Source: Isoetes taiwanensis (lineage: Eukaryota; Streptophyta; Lycopodiopsida; Isoetales; Isoetaceae). From it: 64,000 nt of DNA. Location of the stretch: NCBI GenBank assembly GCA_021234155.1, contig JAJEKV010000027.1, positions 11,172,716 through 11,236,715 of the forward strand, given 5' to 3'. The position numbers and the translations under genes were made by a program. Shown one piece after another: positions 48,269 through 57,982 of this stretch. How positions within the stretch are numbered: position 1 is the first letter of the stretch; every line of letters begins with the position of its first letter. The notes beneath the pieces are model-generated. The model saw only the letters and a list, made by a program, of their open reading frames with translations. It was not told the DNA's origin and did not search any database.

Positions 48269-48476
48269 TGATGCGGCACGTATTCTCTAGCTCACCCATG
48301 GAACCACTGTGATCCTGGAAAGGGACGCTTCCCTGACCTGCCTCATCGGGCGTCATGAACCCTGGAGTAGGCTCAACAAGGGTGATACCTTGAGTCTGCG
48401 TCTCCGGAAGGCTATAGCGAAGCCATAGCGTGGATCGACCCATCTGCAAAGTGTGCACAGGAGGGGCGGATGGAGT
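48269..48476 (-). repeat. Direct repeat of the LTR-block centre (mate 51013-51226)
   Basis: Both copies start TGATGCGGCACGTATTCTCT and end AGGGGCGGATGGAGT. They differ by one 6-base gap (ACCGGG near 51094) and single substitutions. Outside these limits the sequences part abruptly. A minus-strand frame containing MGRSTLWLRYSLPETQTQGI stays open in both. Confidence 0.92.
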
Positions 48477-48514
48477 AATGAAACTTTGAAGATCCTTTTT
48501 AACCCCTTTTATTT

Positions 48515-48530
48515 ATGCTGACGTCAGCAT
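48515..48530. promoter_or_regulatory. 16-bp perfect palindrome with TGACGTCA beside a TATA-like word
   Basis: ATGCTGACGTCAGCAT contains TGACGTCA, the consensus site of bZIP (CREB/TGA-type) factors. On the minus strand it is followed at once by AAATAAAAGG, TATA-like. Position between the H3 frame and the 208-bp repeat would suit a 3' LTR promoter. Promoter activity is inference. Confidence 0.45.
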
Positions 48531-48631
48531 TTTCGTACTTAAGACTAAATAAAAGGTTCTTAATACAAAATAAGAAAGTTTTTATTAATTATCAAAAAAA
48601 TATTTACAATGGGAAACCCCTGCAAAATATG

Positions 48632-49165
48632 CTAAGGATGCTCCCCCCGAATCCTGCGGACGAGGGCTAAATCCTTAGGCATTATGGTGACCCTCTTTGC
48701 GTGGATCGCGCAAAGATTGGCGTCACCAAAAAGTGCCACTAGATAAGCCTCCGCAGCCTCTTGGAGCGCCAAGATGGCAAAAGTCTGGAAGCGGAGGTCG
48801 GTTTTGAACTCCTGGGCAATCTCCCGAACCAACCTCTGGAAGGGGAGCTTCCGTATCAGAAGCTGAGTTGACTTCTGAAGCTTACGGATCTCCCGTAAGG
48901 CGACAGTGCCGGGTCGGTACCGGTGGGGTTTCCTCTGTGGATCAGGGTTAGGAGGCGCCCCCCTTTTTGCAGGTACAGTTTTGGCCCCAGCAACGGGTCG
49001 GGAAGCGTCCACCCGCTCCTGCCTCCGACTGGAGCTCGCGTTCTTGCCAAAAGCCCCGACAGTCCTTAGTTTCTCCTTGTATTGACTGCCGGACTTCCGG
49101 GCTACGGATTTCCTCCGGTGCTTCACAGTCGTATGCTCTGTCGGGGTTGGACCCTGCCCACTCCC
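48632..49165 (-). CDS. Histone H3 variant, in frame behind ORF1
   Basis: From residue 67, counting from a GTG at 49126, the protein reads [20 protein letters not shown] and then [20 protein letters not shown]. Further on are [33 protein letters not shown] and RRIRGEHP. This core is 98 residues, the same length as canonical H3 from Pro38 to the end, with about 15 substitutions as I recall the plant protein. Tyr41 and Leu90 equivalents are H3.3-like. The tail is about 66 residues, roughly 30 longer than normal. It keeps ARKSG near its start but not the K27/K36 context, and recalls CENH3 tails in length. There is no ATG in or before the tail after the TAA at 49166-49168. The frame is continuous with ORF1, so expression would need readthrough, an ORF1 fusion or a non-ATG start. 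Confidence 0.85.
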   Translation of the reverse strand, partial: GSGQGPTPTEHTTVKHRRKSVARKSGSQYKEKLRTVGAFGKNASSSRRQERVDASRPVAGAKTVPAKRGAPPNPDPQRKPHRYRPGTVALREIRKLQKSTQLLIRKLPFQRLVREIAQEFKTDLRFQTFAILALQEAAEAYLVALFGDANLCAIHAKRVTIMPKDLALVRRIRGEHP

Positions 49166-49891
49166 TTATCCCCCTTCGCCCTGCTGGTCCGGCTGCTCCT
49201 GTCGGGCCTTCTCCTCTTTCTCCCTTTGGGTCCTCTCCTGCTCTTCCCGAAACTCCTGGGCTCGCCTAAGGTCTTCTTCAACCTGAGCGTAATGTTGTGC
49301 TACGCTGCGGCGAAGAAGTTCAGCATGGTACCGGTTGGGCCGCTGAGCCATGTCAATCTGGATTGTTATTAAGTAATCAATGCTGATATCAGGGATCTCC
49401 CCCCATATGAAGCTGCGGGAATCCTCATCCCATCGGTATGGGGGAATCTCGATGGCCCTGCCATCTATAACGGCGACGCCATCCCCCAGATACGGATACT
49501 CCCTACCTCGAGCCGCCGTATCGGCTCGCTCTATCTCCCTTTGGTCATCCTCCCTAGCCAAGTTTCTGATACCGTCGGCCTCGTCCCTTATGCCCCCCTC
49601 CTCGGTGTGTCCTTCACATTCGGGAGGGTAGAACTTAATCAGCATCATGACCAAGTCAGGTTGCTCGGCCATGGTGTAAGGAAGCTGGCGGAGGTTCAAT
49701 CGGATCAGAAACGGCTCAGAGAAGTGGTAGATGGGATAGGGAATCCTATCATTGTTATCAAATCTGTTGACCAACTCGTCCAGAAGTATGTCGATGAAGG
49801 CCGGGTCAGTAGCCATATGCCGGACGATCAAGGCGTAGATCTCGGCTATAGTAAGGGTAGTGGGGTCCACAGTACTCTTGGTGTTGGCCAT
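49166..49891 (-). CDS. ORF1 of the H3-carrying element, unknown function (241 aa)
   Basis: An ATG in strong context (AAGCCATGGCC) at 49891 opens MANTKSTVDPTTLTIAEIYA. A helical first third contains LLDELVNRFDNNDRIPYPIY and MAEQPDLVMMLIKFYPPECE. The middle is acidic and Arg-rich (GIRNLAREDDQREIERADTA) and includes AIEIPPYRWDEDSRSFIWGE. The last 65 residues form a strongly charged coiled coil (VEEDLRRAQEFREEQERTQR). It ends GEGG at a TAA, and thirteen codons later the histone tail begins in the same frame. It takes the place of gag, but I see no zinc knuckle and no similarity to known Gag proteins. Local GC is well above the flanks. Confidence 0.65.
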   Translation of the reverse strand: MANTKSTVDPTTLTIAEIYALIVRHMATDPAFIDILLDELVNRFDNNDRIPYPIYHFSEPFLIRLNLRQLPYTMAEQPDLVMMLIKFYPPECEGHTEEGGIRDEADGIRNLAREDDQREIERADTAARGREYPYLGDGVAVIDGRAIEIPPYRWDEDSRSFIWGEIPDISIDYLITIQIDMAQRPNRYHAELLRRSVAQHYAQVEEDLRRAQEFREEQERTQREKEEKARQEQPDQQGEGG

Positions 49892-50158
49892 GGCTTAGGG
49901 CGCTAAGGTCTAAAAGAACAGGCGGTAGGGCGCTTGCGGCTAGGGAAGCGGTATGAAAGGCGCTAGGGTTAGCGAAGAACTAGGGCGAAGAAGCAAGGTC
50001 TGGTCTGGCGGCGATGGCGGGCGTCGGTTTCGGCGGGCGGAGGCGCTGAAGGCAAGGCGGGGTAAAACTGTAACGACCGGCTAACTTTTAAAATTTCAAA
50101 ATTTTTCTTATTAATTTTTTTTTTTAAATAATTATACGGCGGAAATACGCGGAAACAT

Positions 50159-50363
50159 ACGGTCGGGCGCCGACGGCATTCTACGCACTCCCGCCGCGAC
50201 TGGGGGTCGACGAAAAGCAGGCGGCGCCCGGATTGACTTTCGGGCCCGCGTTGACTCGCGACGGTACGGTCGGGCGCTGACTGCATTTTTTGCTCTCCCA
50301 CCTCGACTGCAAGGCGACGAAAATCAAGCGGCGCCCGAGTTGACTTTCGGGTTCCCTTGACCA
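50159..50363. repeat. GC-rich tandem duplication, about 105-bp unit x 2
   Basis: Both units start ACGGTCGGGCGCYGACKGCA, contain GACGAAAA then CAAGCGGCGCCCG or CAGGCGGCGCCCG, and end TTGACTTTCGGG. They lie in the leader between primer site and ORF1 and are diverged. Confidence 0.85.
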
Positions 50364-50644
50364 TTTTTCCGCCCGCGACGACTGTCCTAGGGTATTTGGG
50401 GTACGCCCGATCCAATGGACCCACTTTCTCCTTCATCTGAACTACCTACAAAAATTTATAACCCCTCCAAACTTGGGGCCTCCAGTTGCCCTAACTTATT
50501 AAGACTTACACCCTAATACATCAACCTAGCACTGAACCAAACATCAAAGAGCTAGACAATCACACCAACTTAACTTCCACCTAACTACCGAACTAGCGAG
50601 TTAGGGTTTGGTCAGTGCTATAATTTCGAGCAATTCGAAATCAC

Positions 50645-50657
50645 GGCTCTGATACCA
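50645..50657 (-). other. Primer-binding site of the H3-carrying element
   Basis: TGGTATCAGAGCC on minus, one base after the CACA end of the LTR-like block, matches the 3' end of plant initiator-Met tRNA exactly over 13 bases. It sets the element's direction as minus. Confidence 0.9.
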
Positions 50658-50658
50658 C

Positions 50659-51658
50659 TGTGACGCTCCCTGAATATATACGACCCCCGGCCGTATACAT
50701 ACGGGGACTTTCCCCTCCCGTGGCAATCCATCTTGCCATGGGCAGGGCCCTCCGTCTGACCCGGGCCATCTACGTAGAGATGCTCGAGTGAAGGACACGG
50801 AGGTGTCATTCGGCCCACGCCTTCGATGGGCGCCTACGTCGTGGAAGCATGAATACAAGGGTTAGCACGCAGCATAAATCATATATAAATAACCACCCCG
50901 AAGGGTGGCGCATCCATTCAAGAACCAACAGCAAAGAATATGCATCTAAACCTAATAAAACACCCTAAACCCAGGTTCTACCCCGGTTCTGACTCTGGTG
51001 AGGATGTGTCGGTGATGCGGCACGTATTCTCTAGCTCACCCATGGAACCACTGTGATCCTGGAAAGGGACGCTTCCCTGACCTGCCTCATCGGACCGGGG
51101 CGTCATGAACCCTGGAGTAGGCTCAACAAGGGTGATACCTTGAGTCTGCGTCTCCGGAAGGCTATAGCGAAGCCATAGCGTGGATCGACCCATCTGCAAA
51201 GTGTGCACAGAAGGGGCGGATGGAGTGGACAACCCTAGCCGATGTTCTATACCAGCCAACGCCAGGTTATACCTCTGTCTGCTGATCTCTTGAGACCGAG
51301 CCGTCAGTCCATCCTCACCAGAGTCAGAACCGGGGCAGAACCTGGGCTTTAGGGTGTTTTATTAGGTTTAGATGCATATTCTTTGCTGTTGGTTCTTGGA
51401 TGGATGCGCCACCCTTCGGGGTGGTTATTTATATATGATTTATGCTACGTGCTAACCCTTGTATTCATGCTTCCGCGACGTAGGCGCCCATCGAAGGCGT
51501 GGGCCGAATGACACCTCCGTGTCCTTCACTCGAGCATCTCTACGTAGATGGCCCGGGTCAGACGGAGGGCCCTGCCCATGGCAAGATGGATTGCCACGGG
51601 AGGGGAAAGTCCCCGTATGTATACGGCCGGGGGTCGTATATATTCAGGGAGCGTCACA
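50659..51658 (-). repeat. 1,000-bp LTR-like block with 349-bp inverted ends
   Basis: It starts TGTGACGCTCCCTGAATATA and ends with the inverse of that. 50659-51006 and 51310-51658 are near-identical inverted copies. The 303-bp centre includes the 214-bp copy of the direct repeat. Flanks (CCAC left, AGGTC right) do not match, so this is not a separate insertion with a target duplication. Confidence 0.9.
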
Positions 51659-53244
51659 AGGTCAACTCGGTTGATCAGGCCAGTGACATAGAGGCGGGGT
51701 AACCACGTGTGTACACACCCATCCACGCTGCGTCCAGCATTGGAGGACCACTTAACTGTGCATGACGTTGTACCATACGGTACCAATGCCCGATGTTCAA
51801 ATAATACCATTTACATAGCACTGTGTAGTAACCGCGAGTCTAGACCATCGCACCTAGACTCCGGCCCAGAGGTCTATATCAAAGAATTATACTACACATA
51901 GATCACAATACTATGAATTCCACCCAATATCAACTAGGCACATTTCCATATCAAATTTACCTTAGAAATTCCATAATTTACACATGCAACAAAGGAAATC
52001 CAGTTATACGCTCGTATAAACATTACTATCTCTACCATGCAACATGCAATGCCCGGTGCTTAAGCAAAATACAACCTTCACTAATATCTTATTACTTTTA
52101 ACTAGATCAACTTCCTTCAAATTACTACTTATAACCTTAATGACGGTGGCTTCCATAACCCTGCTAACTAGTTTATTAATTCCTGCACCCATTCCCAGCT
52201 AGTAATATCCCTAGCATATATTTTCCCTTTGCTAATTTAGTTATTTCCAAAGGGTTTAGATAAAGAACTAGCTACCTTGTTAAACTACACATCTCGTAAT
52301 CATAAATACTTATCCAGTAGCATACCCCTCCTTAACTTAGCCTTTAATCCTAAATAAATCACTAGCCCAATTCCTTGATCCAAACTAACCCTTAATATTT
52401 TAAACCTATAACCTTAGCTTTTCCTTAACTTTATACTTTATTATTACCTTACTAACTAAATATTAACATTTTTCTTTATTTTCTAACCCTGGTGTGCATT
52501 ACAGAGGGCGCGACCTCGGCCTACAGCTGCCAGATCTGGCCTCCAGGCCATCGGATCAATGCTAAAACACCGTGGCTTCTCCCGATTTTGCTGACAAGGA
52601 GGATTCCAACCCATTTCGGCCAGTTTGTGACCCTAATCCGGCGGTTTTGGGTCAGTTCTTGGCCACCAAAACCCAGTTCTCGCTGCCAGATCCTGCCACG
52701 AATCCCTCAATTCCTGCTTGCTTATGCCAATTCGACCTCACTATAGTACAAATCGGCCAGTTTCAGAGCAATTTCCATGCTTTCCAAGCATCTAAATCGG
52801 CAAGATTATGCCGTTCTACCAGCAACATGCAAAGGAAAATACTGCCGTCTTGGCTAATATACCTCTTGATTCTGCCTTCTTTGCATATTTCGGCCCCTTA
52901 GATGCCCAAATCGATCCATTTCAGGTGGCTTTTCATGATTTCTCATCACTATACTTCATCAAGATCATGTCGTTCAAATGGCAGCATGCAATAAGAGATA
53001 TTGCTGCTTGGCTGGTTTTTGCTTAACAATTTAATCTTAATCTATTCTTTAGGGATTCTAGCTAATCTAAGCTATCTCAGCTTCTTCTATCTCAGATTGA
53101 AATTATTAACATGATAGAGAATGTTAAATCGGTTAATATGCTCGCTATCCATTAACCATGCATGCCTATTCATGACCATGCTCATATGATTTAACTCCAA
53201 GTTTATACTACGTTCAAAGCAATCATTATTAAATCAGCACTATA
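51659..53244. other. Spacer, no gene recognised
   Basis: Continues from the LTR-like block with GC-richer sequence to about 51860, then AT-rich DNA. 52490-53030 is more GC-rich with open frames up to 109 codons on plus, none recognisable. It reads like non-coding internal sequence of an LTR element. Confidence 0.4.
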
Positions 53245-53880
53245 TGGTTTGCCCGTTGGGCTGTGCAACCAGAGCACTGCCTGATGCTTGCCAGTTCTGA
53301 TCCCGAGCTTTTGCAACAATATCTCAATGGTCGTTTTTCTCAAAAGATATGGGACGCAGTTACTTTGGCCCAAGTGAAAACTGGTCATTATCATGCGCAC
53401 ACATAAATTTCACCTTGGCACCAGGGCCCCAAGCTTATTTGCTTGCTTCATTGTCCAGGAACAAGCTTGTAGCTATTGCAGCAATTCGCATGTGCCTATT
53501 GCCAGTTACAGGTTATTGAAGATGAAAGCCATACTCTTCTGAGTTGCCCTGCTTTTGAGATAGTCTGGAATCATTTTTTGACCTTAGCATTCCATTCCAC
53601 GCTTCCACAACTTCTCAGGGCACCATCTGTGCATGACTTGGCATTATACATACTTGAGGTTCTAGATAAACGTCTGCAATTACTGAACCCTCAGTAGTCA
53701 TTATCTCCGCTTGTCTAGTATCATCATTACTACAAAGGTTTTTCCCTTGAAAACCTTTCGAGGCAGGGGTTTTTTAATCCTAGTAGTAATGATTGTACTA
53801 GCCCATTGTATGGGTCTCATGACCTATTGGTCTCCGTGGACGTTAAAAAAACTATTCTATTCTATTCTATTCTATTCTAT
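53245..53880 (+). mobile_element. LINE family A, copy 3 (3' end only)
   Basis: The plus strand encodes WFARWAVQPEHC, then PELLQQYLNGRFSQKIWDAV, matching QWLARWNV...DRLRGYLDSCFLGKLWD of copy 2. Next comes the C-terminal motif in 53476-53697 (CAYCQLQVIEDESHTLLSCP). The 3' UTR shares AAAACC...GGGGTTTTTTAATCC and TATTGGTCTCCGTGGACG with the other copies. It ends in (TTCTA)n at 53854-53880. One stop lies near 53404. Confidence 0.9.
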
Positions 53881-56800
53881 ACAAACACTAGAAAACCCCA
53901 GGTATAAGGCTTGATCCCCACCTGGAAATCCCGCCTGCTTCTTCTGCACTCCCAGCAACGCTCCCAAATCTCTGCACGCAACTTGCTCCTTTAGCAATCC
54001 ATCTGCAATCTATCTCCTTCCGAATGCTTCACCATCACATAAAAGACCTCTTTCCCATGGAAAACTCCTTCCCAAGAAATCAAGAATAATATTGTTGCGC
54101 TTATATAACCTAGCAATGCCCTTGCATGCATGCATGCACACAGTGCATGCATGGACACATTGCATGCATGTATTCCTAGCACATAATCATTTATTTTACC
54201 ATTGACAATGGCAACGTTACTTACATCTTAATGTTGGTGCCAAGTTGCTAGGCCTGTTACATGATTCTTATAAATTGAAGATAGCACGCCAGAGAGAATG
54301 ACATGGGCAAGATAACCATCTGATTGAGAGGTATTATGCACACAAGAATGCAATGGTCCCTTCCGTCCTTTTCCACCTGAGGTTTCCTCATCAAATTCCT
54401 TAGTTCCAGCTCTGGTACCATTGTTCCCTTGTCCTGATATATGATTTTTGATTGATGTAGGCTTTTTTTTATTTGCTAATATTTGGTGGGAGTTTTACTC
54501 ACAATTTTCCAATCGTTCATTTTATAATAACTTTCTAGCTCGTCTATCCTCCTTTTTATGTTGTTATTTTTATATCCGTGTCGAACCTGACTACTTTATA
54601 ATGTGAAGGATGATTCTTGACGTTGTCTAGTTTCTTGGCTTTGGCATGGGATGCACCTCTTCTTATAAGTGATATTTCATGTCCATGCACAATAGATACC
54701 CCCCACCCAAAAGCCCCCCTCTCCCCTCCAAAAAAAGAAAACATGTATTTAATTAAAACCAACCACTTCACATAATAGTCAGTAAAAGTTGCTGTCGACA
54801 ATACCTTCTAGCCCTTTTATATGATGGCAGCCTTCCTGCCAACTTGCTCCTCACGTTTTTATTCGAGATCCTATTTTAAATCACGTATTTTCTACTAGTA
54901 TATGTATGCATATATCCCTTTACAAAGCCCTTCACTTTCACCCAGTTGCTTCGTATGTCAATACTATCTGAAACCCCCTTGGGCTTGGGTTTTTCCATAT
55001 ATTTGTAAAGAGGTTCTTTTGGTGCGTTTTCCACTTTATTGATGAATAGCTTAATTTTTTGATGTTTGGTGGACGATAAAATCAATTCAATTCTTTTTTT
55101 GTGTTAATGATTTGATTTTTGTAGCTTCTTCATAGGAAAGGCATGCATCTACTTTACATATGGCGTTGTTTTCATAGCAATGTGTGCCATTTCTTCCATT
55201 GGGTCTCTTCCTGTAACATTTTTTATGTCGAGTTTTTTTTTTTTATCAGAGTTTGGAGTTTCTTGGTTGATCTTATAATGAGCTTGCATGCTCAATTTCT
55301 CCATTAGGTTTCTTATAATGCCAGTCCTTTTTCAAAATGGTGTGCCTTTATCCTTTATCACCTCTCATCTTGGCAATGATCCAACCCAGTCGATGACTTA
55401 GCCTCTTTATCTGTCTTCATATAGCTTTACCATTTTTGGCAAATATTAGCGTTCTTTGCAGCAAGTCTTGAGTTGGATTCAATTTGATTATCACCTCTGC
55501 TGGTCCTTCTAACCTCTCTCAACGCCATTCTTTTCACCCAACCATATAAATAGGTGTTGAATCCTTGGGCATATGTCGCCCCTTTTCTGCTAAGGGTCCC
55601 AACAAATTTTGTCTTAGTTAGACTTGCATTTCTTGAACACTTCTCCTGCACCTTTTTTTTGGTACGAGTTCTAGATTGGTCTCTCATTCATGTAGACAAG
55701 ATGACTATGTTTTTGTTGTCAATGTAAAGTCTAGATATCACCATGTTTCCCATGCTCTCTCATTGCTCCTTTTTTAAGGTTCGAGACCATTAGTTCTTTA
55801 TCTTCAAGGTCCTCCACTTTGGTTCAGCCATTACTCCGTTTGTTTTTATCAAGCTTGTCAGATAGTTAGTTCAGTTTTAAAGCGGTTAGACATCCGTTGT
55901 CTGCCATGTGTTGATGGTATCTGATTGCTTTTGCCAATCACTCTTAGAATCTCTTCTGACTTGGATCATCACTAGTTTGCAACATGCTGCCTTCTTCCTT
56001 GCCTAGAAAAAGTGTCGATTCTATCTTTCCCATCACAACACATTTGTAGGTTTTGTTAATGATTCTCATGGGTTTTCTTCCGCCATCCTCTCGAGGGCCT
56101 ACTCTGGTCTAACCAGGTTGCTACTTGTAGGGTTGCTCAATTCCTGAGGTTCATACAATCTTTGCACCTAATCTTTGGTCACTTATGTGTTCCTCTGATG
56201 TGTGGACATAATTATGATTTTAATACTTTTAATCTTCAGGTTATTCCTCTTGTCTTTTTGCCACTTGTATATTAGGAGCCTTGTCTATGGCTCGCAATTG
56301 TTCTTCATTTTGATAGGTTTCTACTGTGGCCCCAATCATTGTTAAATCTACCTTGGCTTCGGTGCCAGTGATGAGGGATGAGGTGATTGGATTCTGGTGT
56401 CAGATTCTGAGGTTCGTCTTTTCTCTATTATCTTTTTTTCAGAGATAGATGACCTCCAATCGTCAACATGGCGAGTATTGTTCACCTCCATTCAAGTCCT
56501 TCAAAGAAGTTTCGTTTTGTTGGTCAATTTTGAAGTGGTCACTCGAGGTGAACGTATGTTCTCCATTGAAAAAAGATGGCTCCCGCTCTCCGGCATTACA
56601 TGTTTAATTATTGGCAGTCTTCATTTCTTGTTATTATCACCATATCCCCTTGGAACCTGTATGGGTTCCATGGTTCGAAAATGAATGGATAAATTATTGG
56701 TCTAAGATCGGCAGCCCTGATGGTTTTTCTTTTTCTCTTGCAGTATTTCAGTGTTTGCAATTCTGATGGGATCCCTACCATGTTGATCGGTTTGCCGGTC

Positions 56801-57197
56801 CATGAAATTTATTTATGCCCTTTTTAGTACTGAAGATGCTTACCGCACCGCATCCTCCCTGACAGTCTCTGTTATAACTGTCATTTGTTCAACAATTATT
56901 GTATTAAGTAACGACATGCTTTTACATTTTTGTACGTTTTTTATGCATATTTAAAAAAAAAAAATAAGTTCAATTAAAGCAGTGTTATGGCAGGTTTTGT
57001 AAGACTAAAATTTAAGTCAAGTCTTCATACTTAGTATACAGGATCGAAAATAAAAAATGGCCAAAAGATTGACTAAACCACTATCATGACATGTGCTTGA
57101 AGTGATGTGAGTGCTTATTCCTCGATCACATTTGGTTTAATGAATTTTGAGGTAGTTATTGTAGGAATAGTAGTCCTCTTCTGAGGAAGAAGGGATC
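53881..57197. other. AT-rich spacer, no gene recognised
   Basis: At 54110-54170 a CATGCATGCATGC cluster lies next to GGTTATATAAGCGC (minus), the same RY-plus-TATA layout as in the inverted element, so an LTR promoter remnant is possible there. The largest frame, 56397-56684 plus (95 codons), is not recognisable. Confidence 0.4.
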
Positions 57198-57339
57198 TGT
57201 TAGAGCCTAGACTCTAACCTTGCAAGAAGGATGAAAAACCCAACAATACAAGCTCAATCTATCAGAACAAGGCAATGCACAACACAAAGAATCCTCATCT
57301 CCATAGCTAGATCAAGAAAATAATCTCTCTCCCAATACA
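57198..57339 (-). repeat. 3' LTR of the Ty3/gypsy element (short)
   Basis: It starts TGTTAGAGCC, repeated at 63920. I place the inner end at CCCAATACA (57339), because a pyrimidine tract that would be the purine tract on minus follows at once. That gives about 142 bp, unusually short for this class. The limit rests on the tract alone. Confidence 0.55.
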
Positions 57340-57363
57340 CCGTCTCTCTCTCTTCTCCCTCTG
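57340..57363 (-). other. Probable polypurine tract of the Ty3/gypsy element
   Basis: On minus, GAGGGAGAAGAGAGAGAGAC directly precedes the proposed LTR start TGTATTGGG. Confidence 0.55.
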
Positions 57364-57459
57364 CTCAGATAATACAGTGGTGATAATGGCTCCATAATGC
57401 ATACGTGCAAATATCCTGCACGCGTGCATGCGCATATATCACTCTATATACGGTATATG

Positions 57460-57556
57460 ATGAGTGTGGTGAGTGATGACAAGTGTGGTGAGTGATGACA
57501 AGTGTGGTGAGTGATGACGAATGTGGTGAATGGTGAATGGTGTGGTGAGTGGTGAC
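57460..57556 (-). repeat. Minisatellite (GTGGTGAGTGATGACA)n
   Basis: Five or so imperfect units of GTGGTGAGTGATGACAAGT lie between the integrase stop and the 3' LTR. The composition is like the coding minisatellite at 60780-61000 of the same element. Confidence 0.9.
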
Positions 57557-57982
57557 GACCCCAACAGTGGCGACCACAGTGGGAAAATGTGCCACTCCGT
57601 GGCGGAGAACCCACAACAACAAAAATACTAATATGGTCCTTGGGACATGTCCCCAAATGACTCATTTACATGTATGTTGAGAAAGAAAATACCCTCCTCA
57701 AATCCAAATGACTGATACAAACAAACTGGTCCAAAATGACAGTGACGAAACAGAGCCTCTGTAACTGTGGCAAACTTTGAAAGCTGATATCTTGAGTTCC
57801 AGACCTCCGTTTGACCTGCACCATAGCTCGTTGGATTCGTATCGCCGAAACACATCTTTTGATGTAGGATAGATTGTGTATTATGGAACTGTCACCATCT
57901 GTTTTTACAGAAAAACGATCTGCTGTAACCCAAAAGTTCTCCACAATTCTCTGTAATTGGAGCTATGCCAAATCTGAATCCC

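Larger units (their letters stand above)
47293..51658 (-). mobile_element. Non-autonomous LTR-type element carrying an ORF1-histone H3 frame
   Basis: Minus-strand order: a palindromic LTR-like block (51658-50659) ending GGGAGCGTCACA, a perfect primer-binding site TGGTATCAGAGCC one base on, a GC-rich leader, ORF1 (49891-49166), the histone H3 frame (49165-48632), AT-rich DNA with a TGACGTCA palindrome, a 208-bp direct copy of LTR sequence (48476-48269), and about 1 kb to an LTR-like terminus TGTGACGTTCC (47293). The 208-bp direct repeat on both sides and the primer site argue for an LTR retrotransposon without pol. The outer limits are uncertain: I see no target duplication, and 46718 is an alternative left end. 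Confidence 0.6.

Noticed and set aside
47967-48458. 163-codon minus-strand ORF behind H3
   Set aside because: Its first half is the LTR direct repeat shared with 50978-51259. The second half has no counterpart. It is probably a chance frame, though the shared part is mentioned as a finding.
48632-49126. Ordinary host histone H3 or CENH3 gene
   Set aside because: No ATG, an atypical tail, continuity of frame with ORF1, and a primer-binding site and LTR repeats around it argue against it. Loop 1 is of canonical length, against CENH3.
49969-50436. 155-codon minus-strand ORF upstream of ORF1
   Set aside because: It covers the GC-rich tandem duplication in the leader and contains a Lys-rich run from a poly(A/T) tract. 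The composition is explained by the repeat and nothing resembles gag.
50659-51658. Separate foldback or MITE insertion
   Set aside because: No target duplication flanks it, and its left edge coincides with a perfect primer-binding site, so LTR is the better reading.
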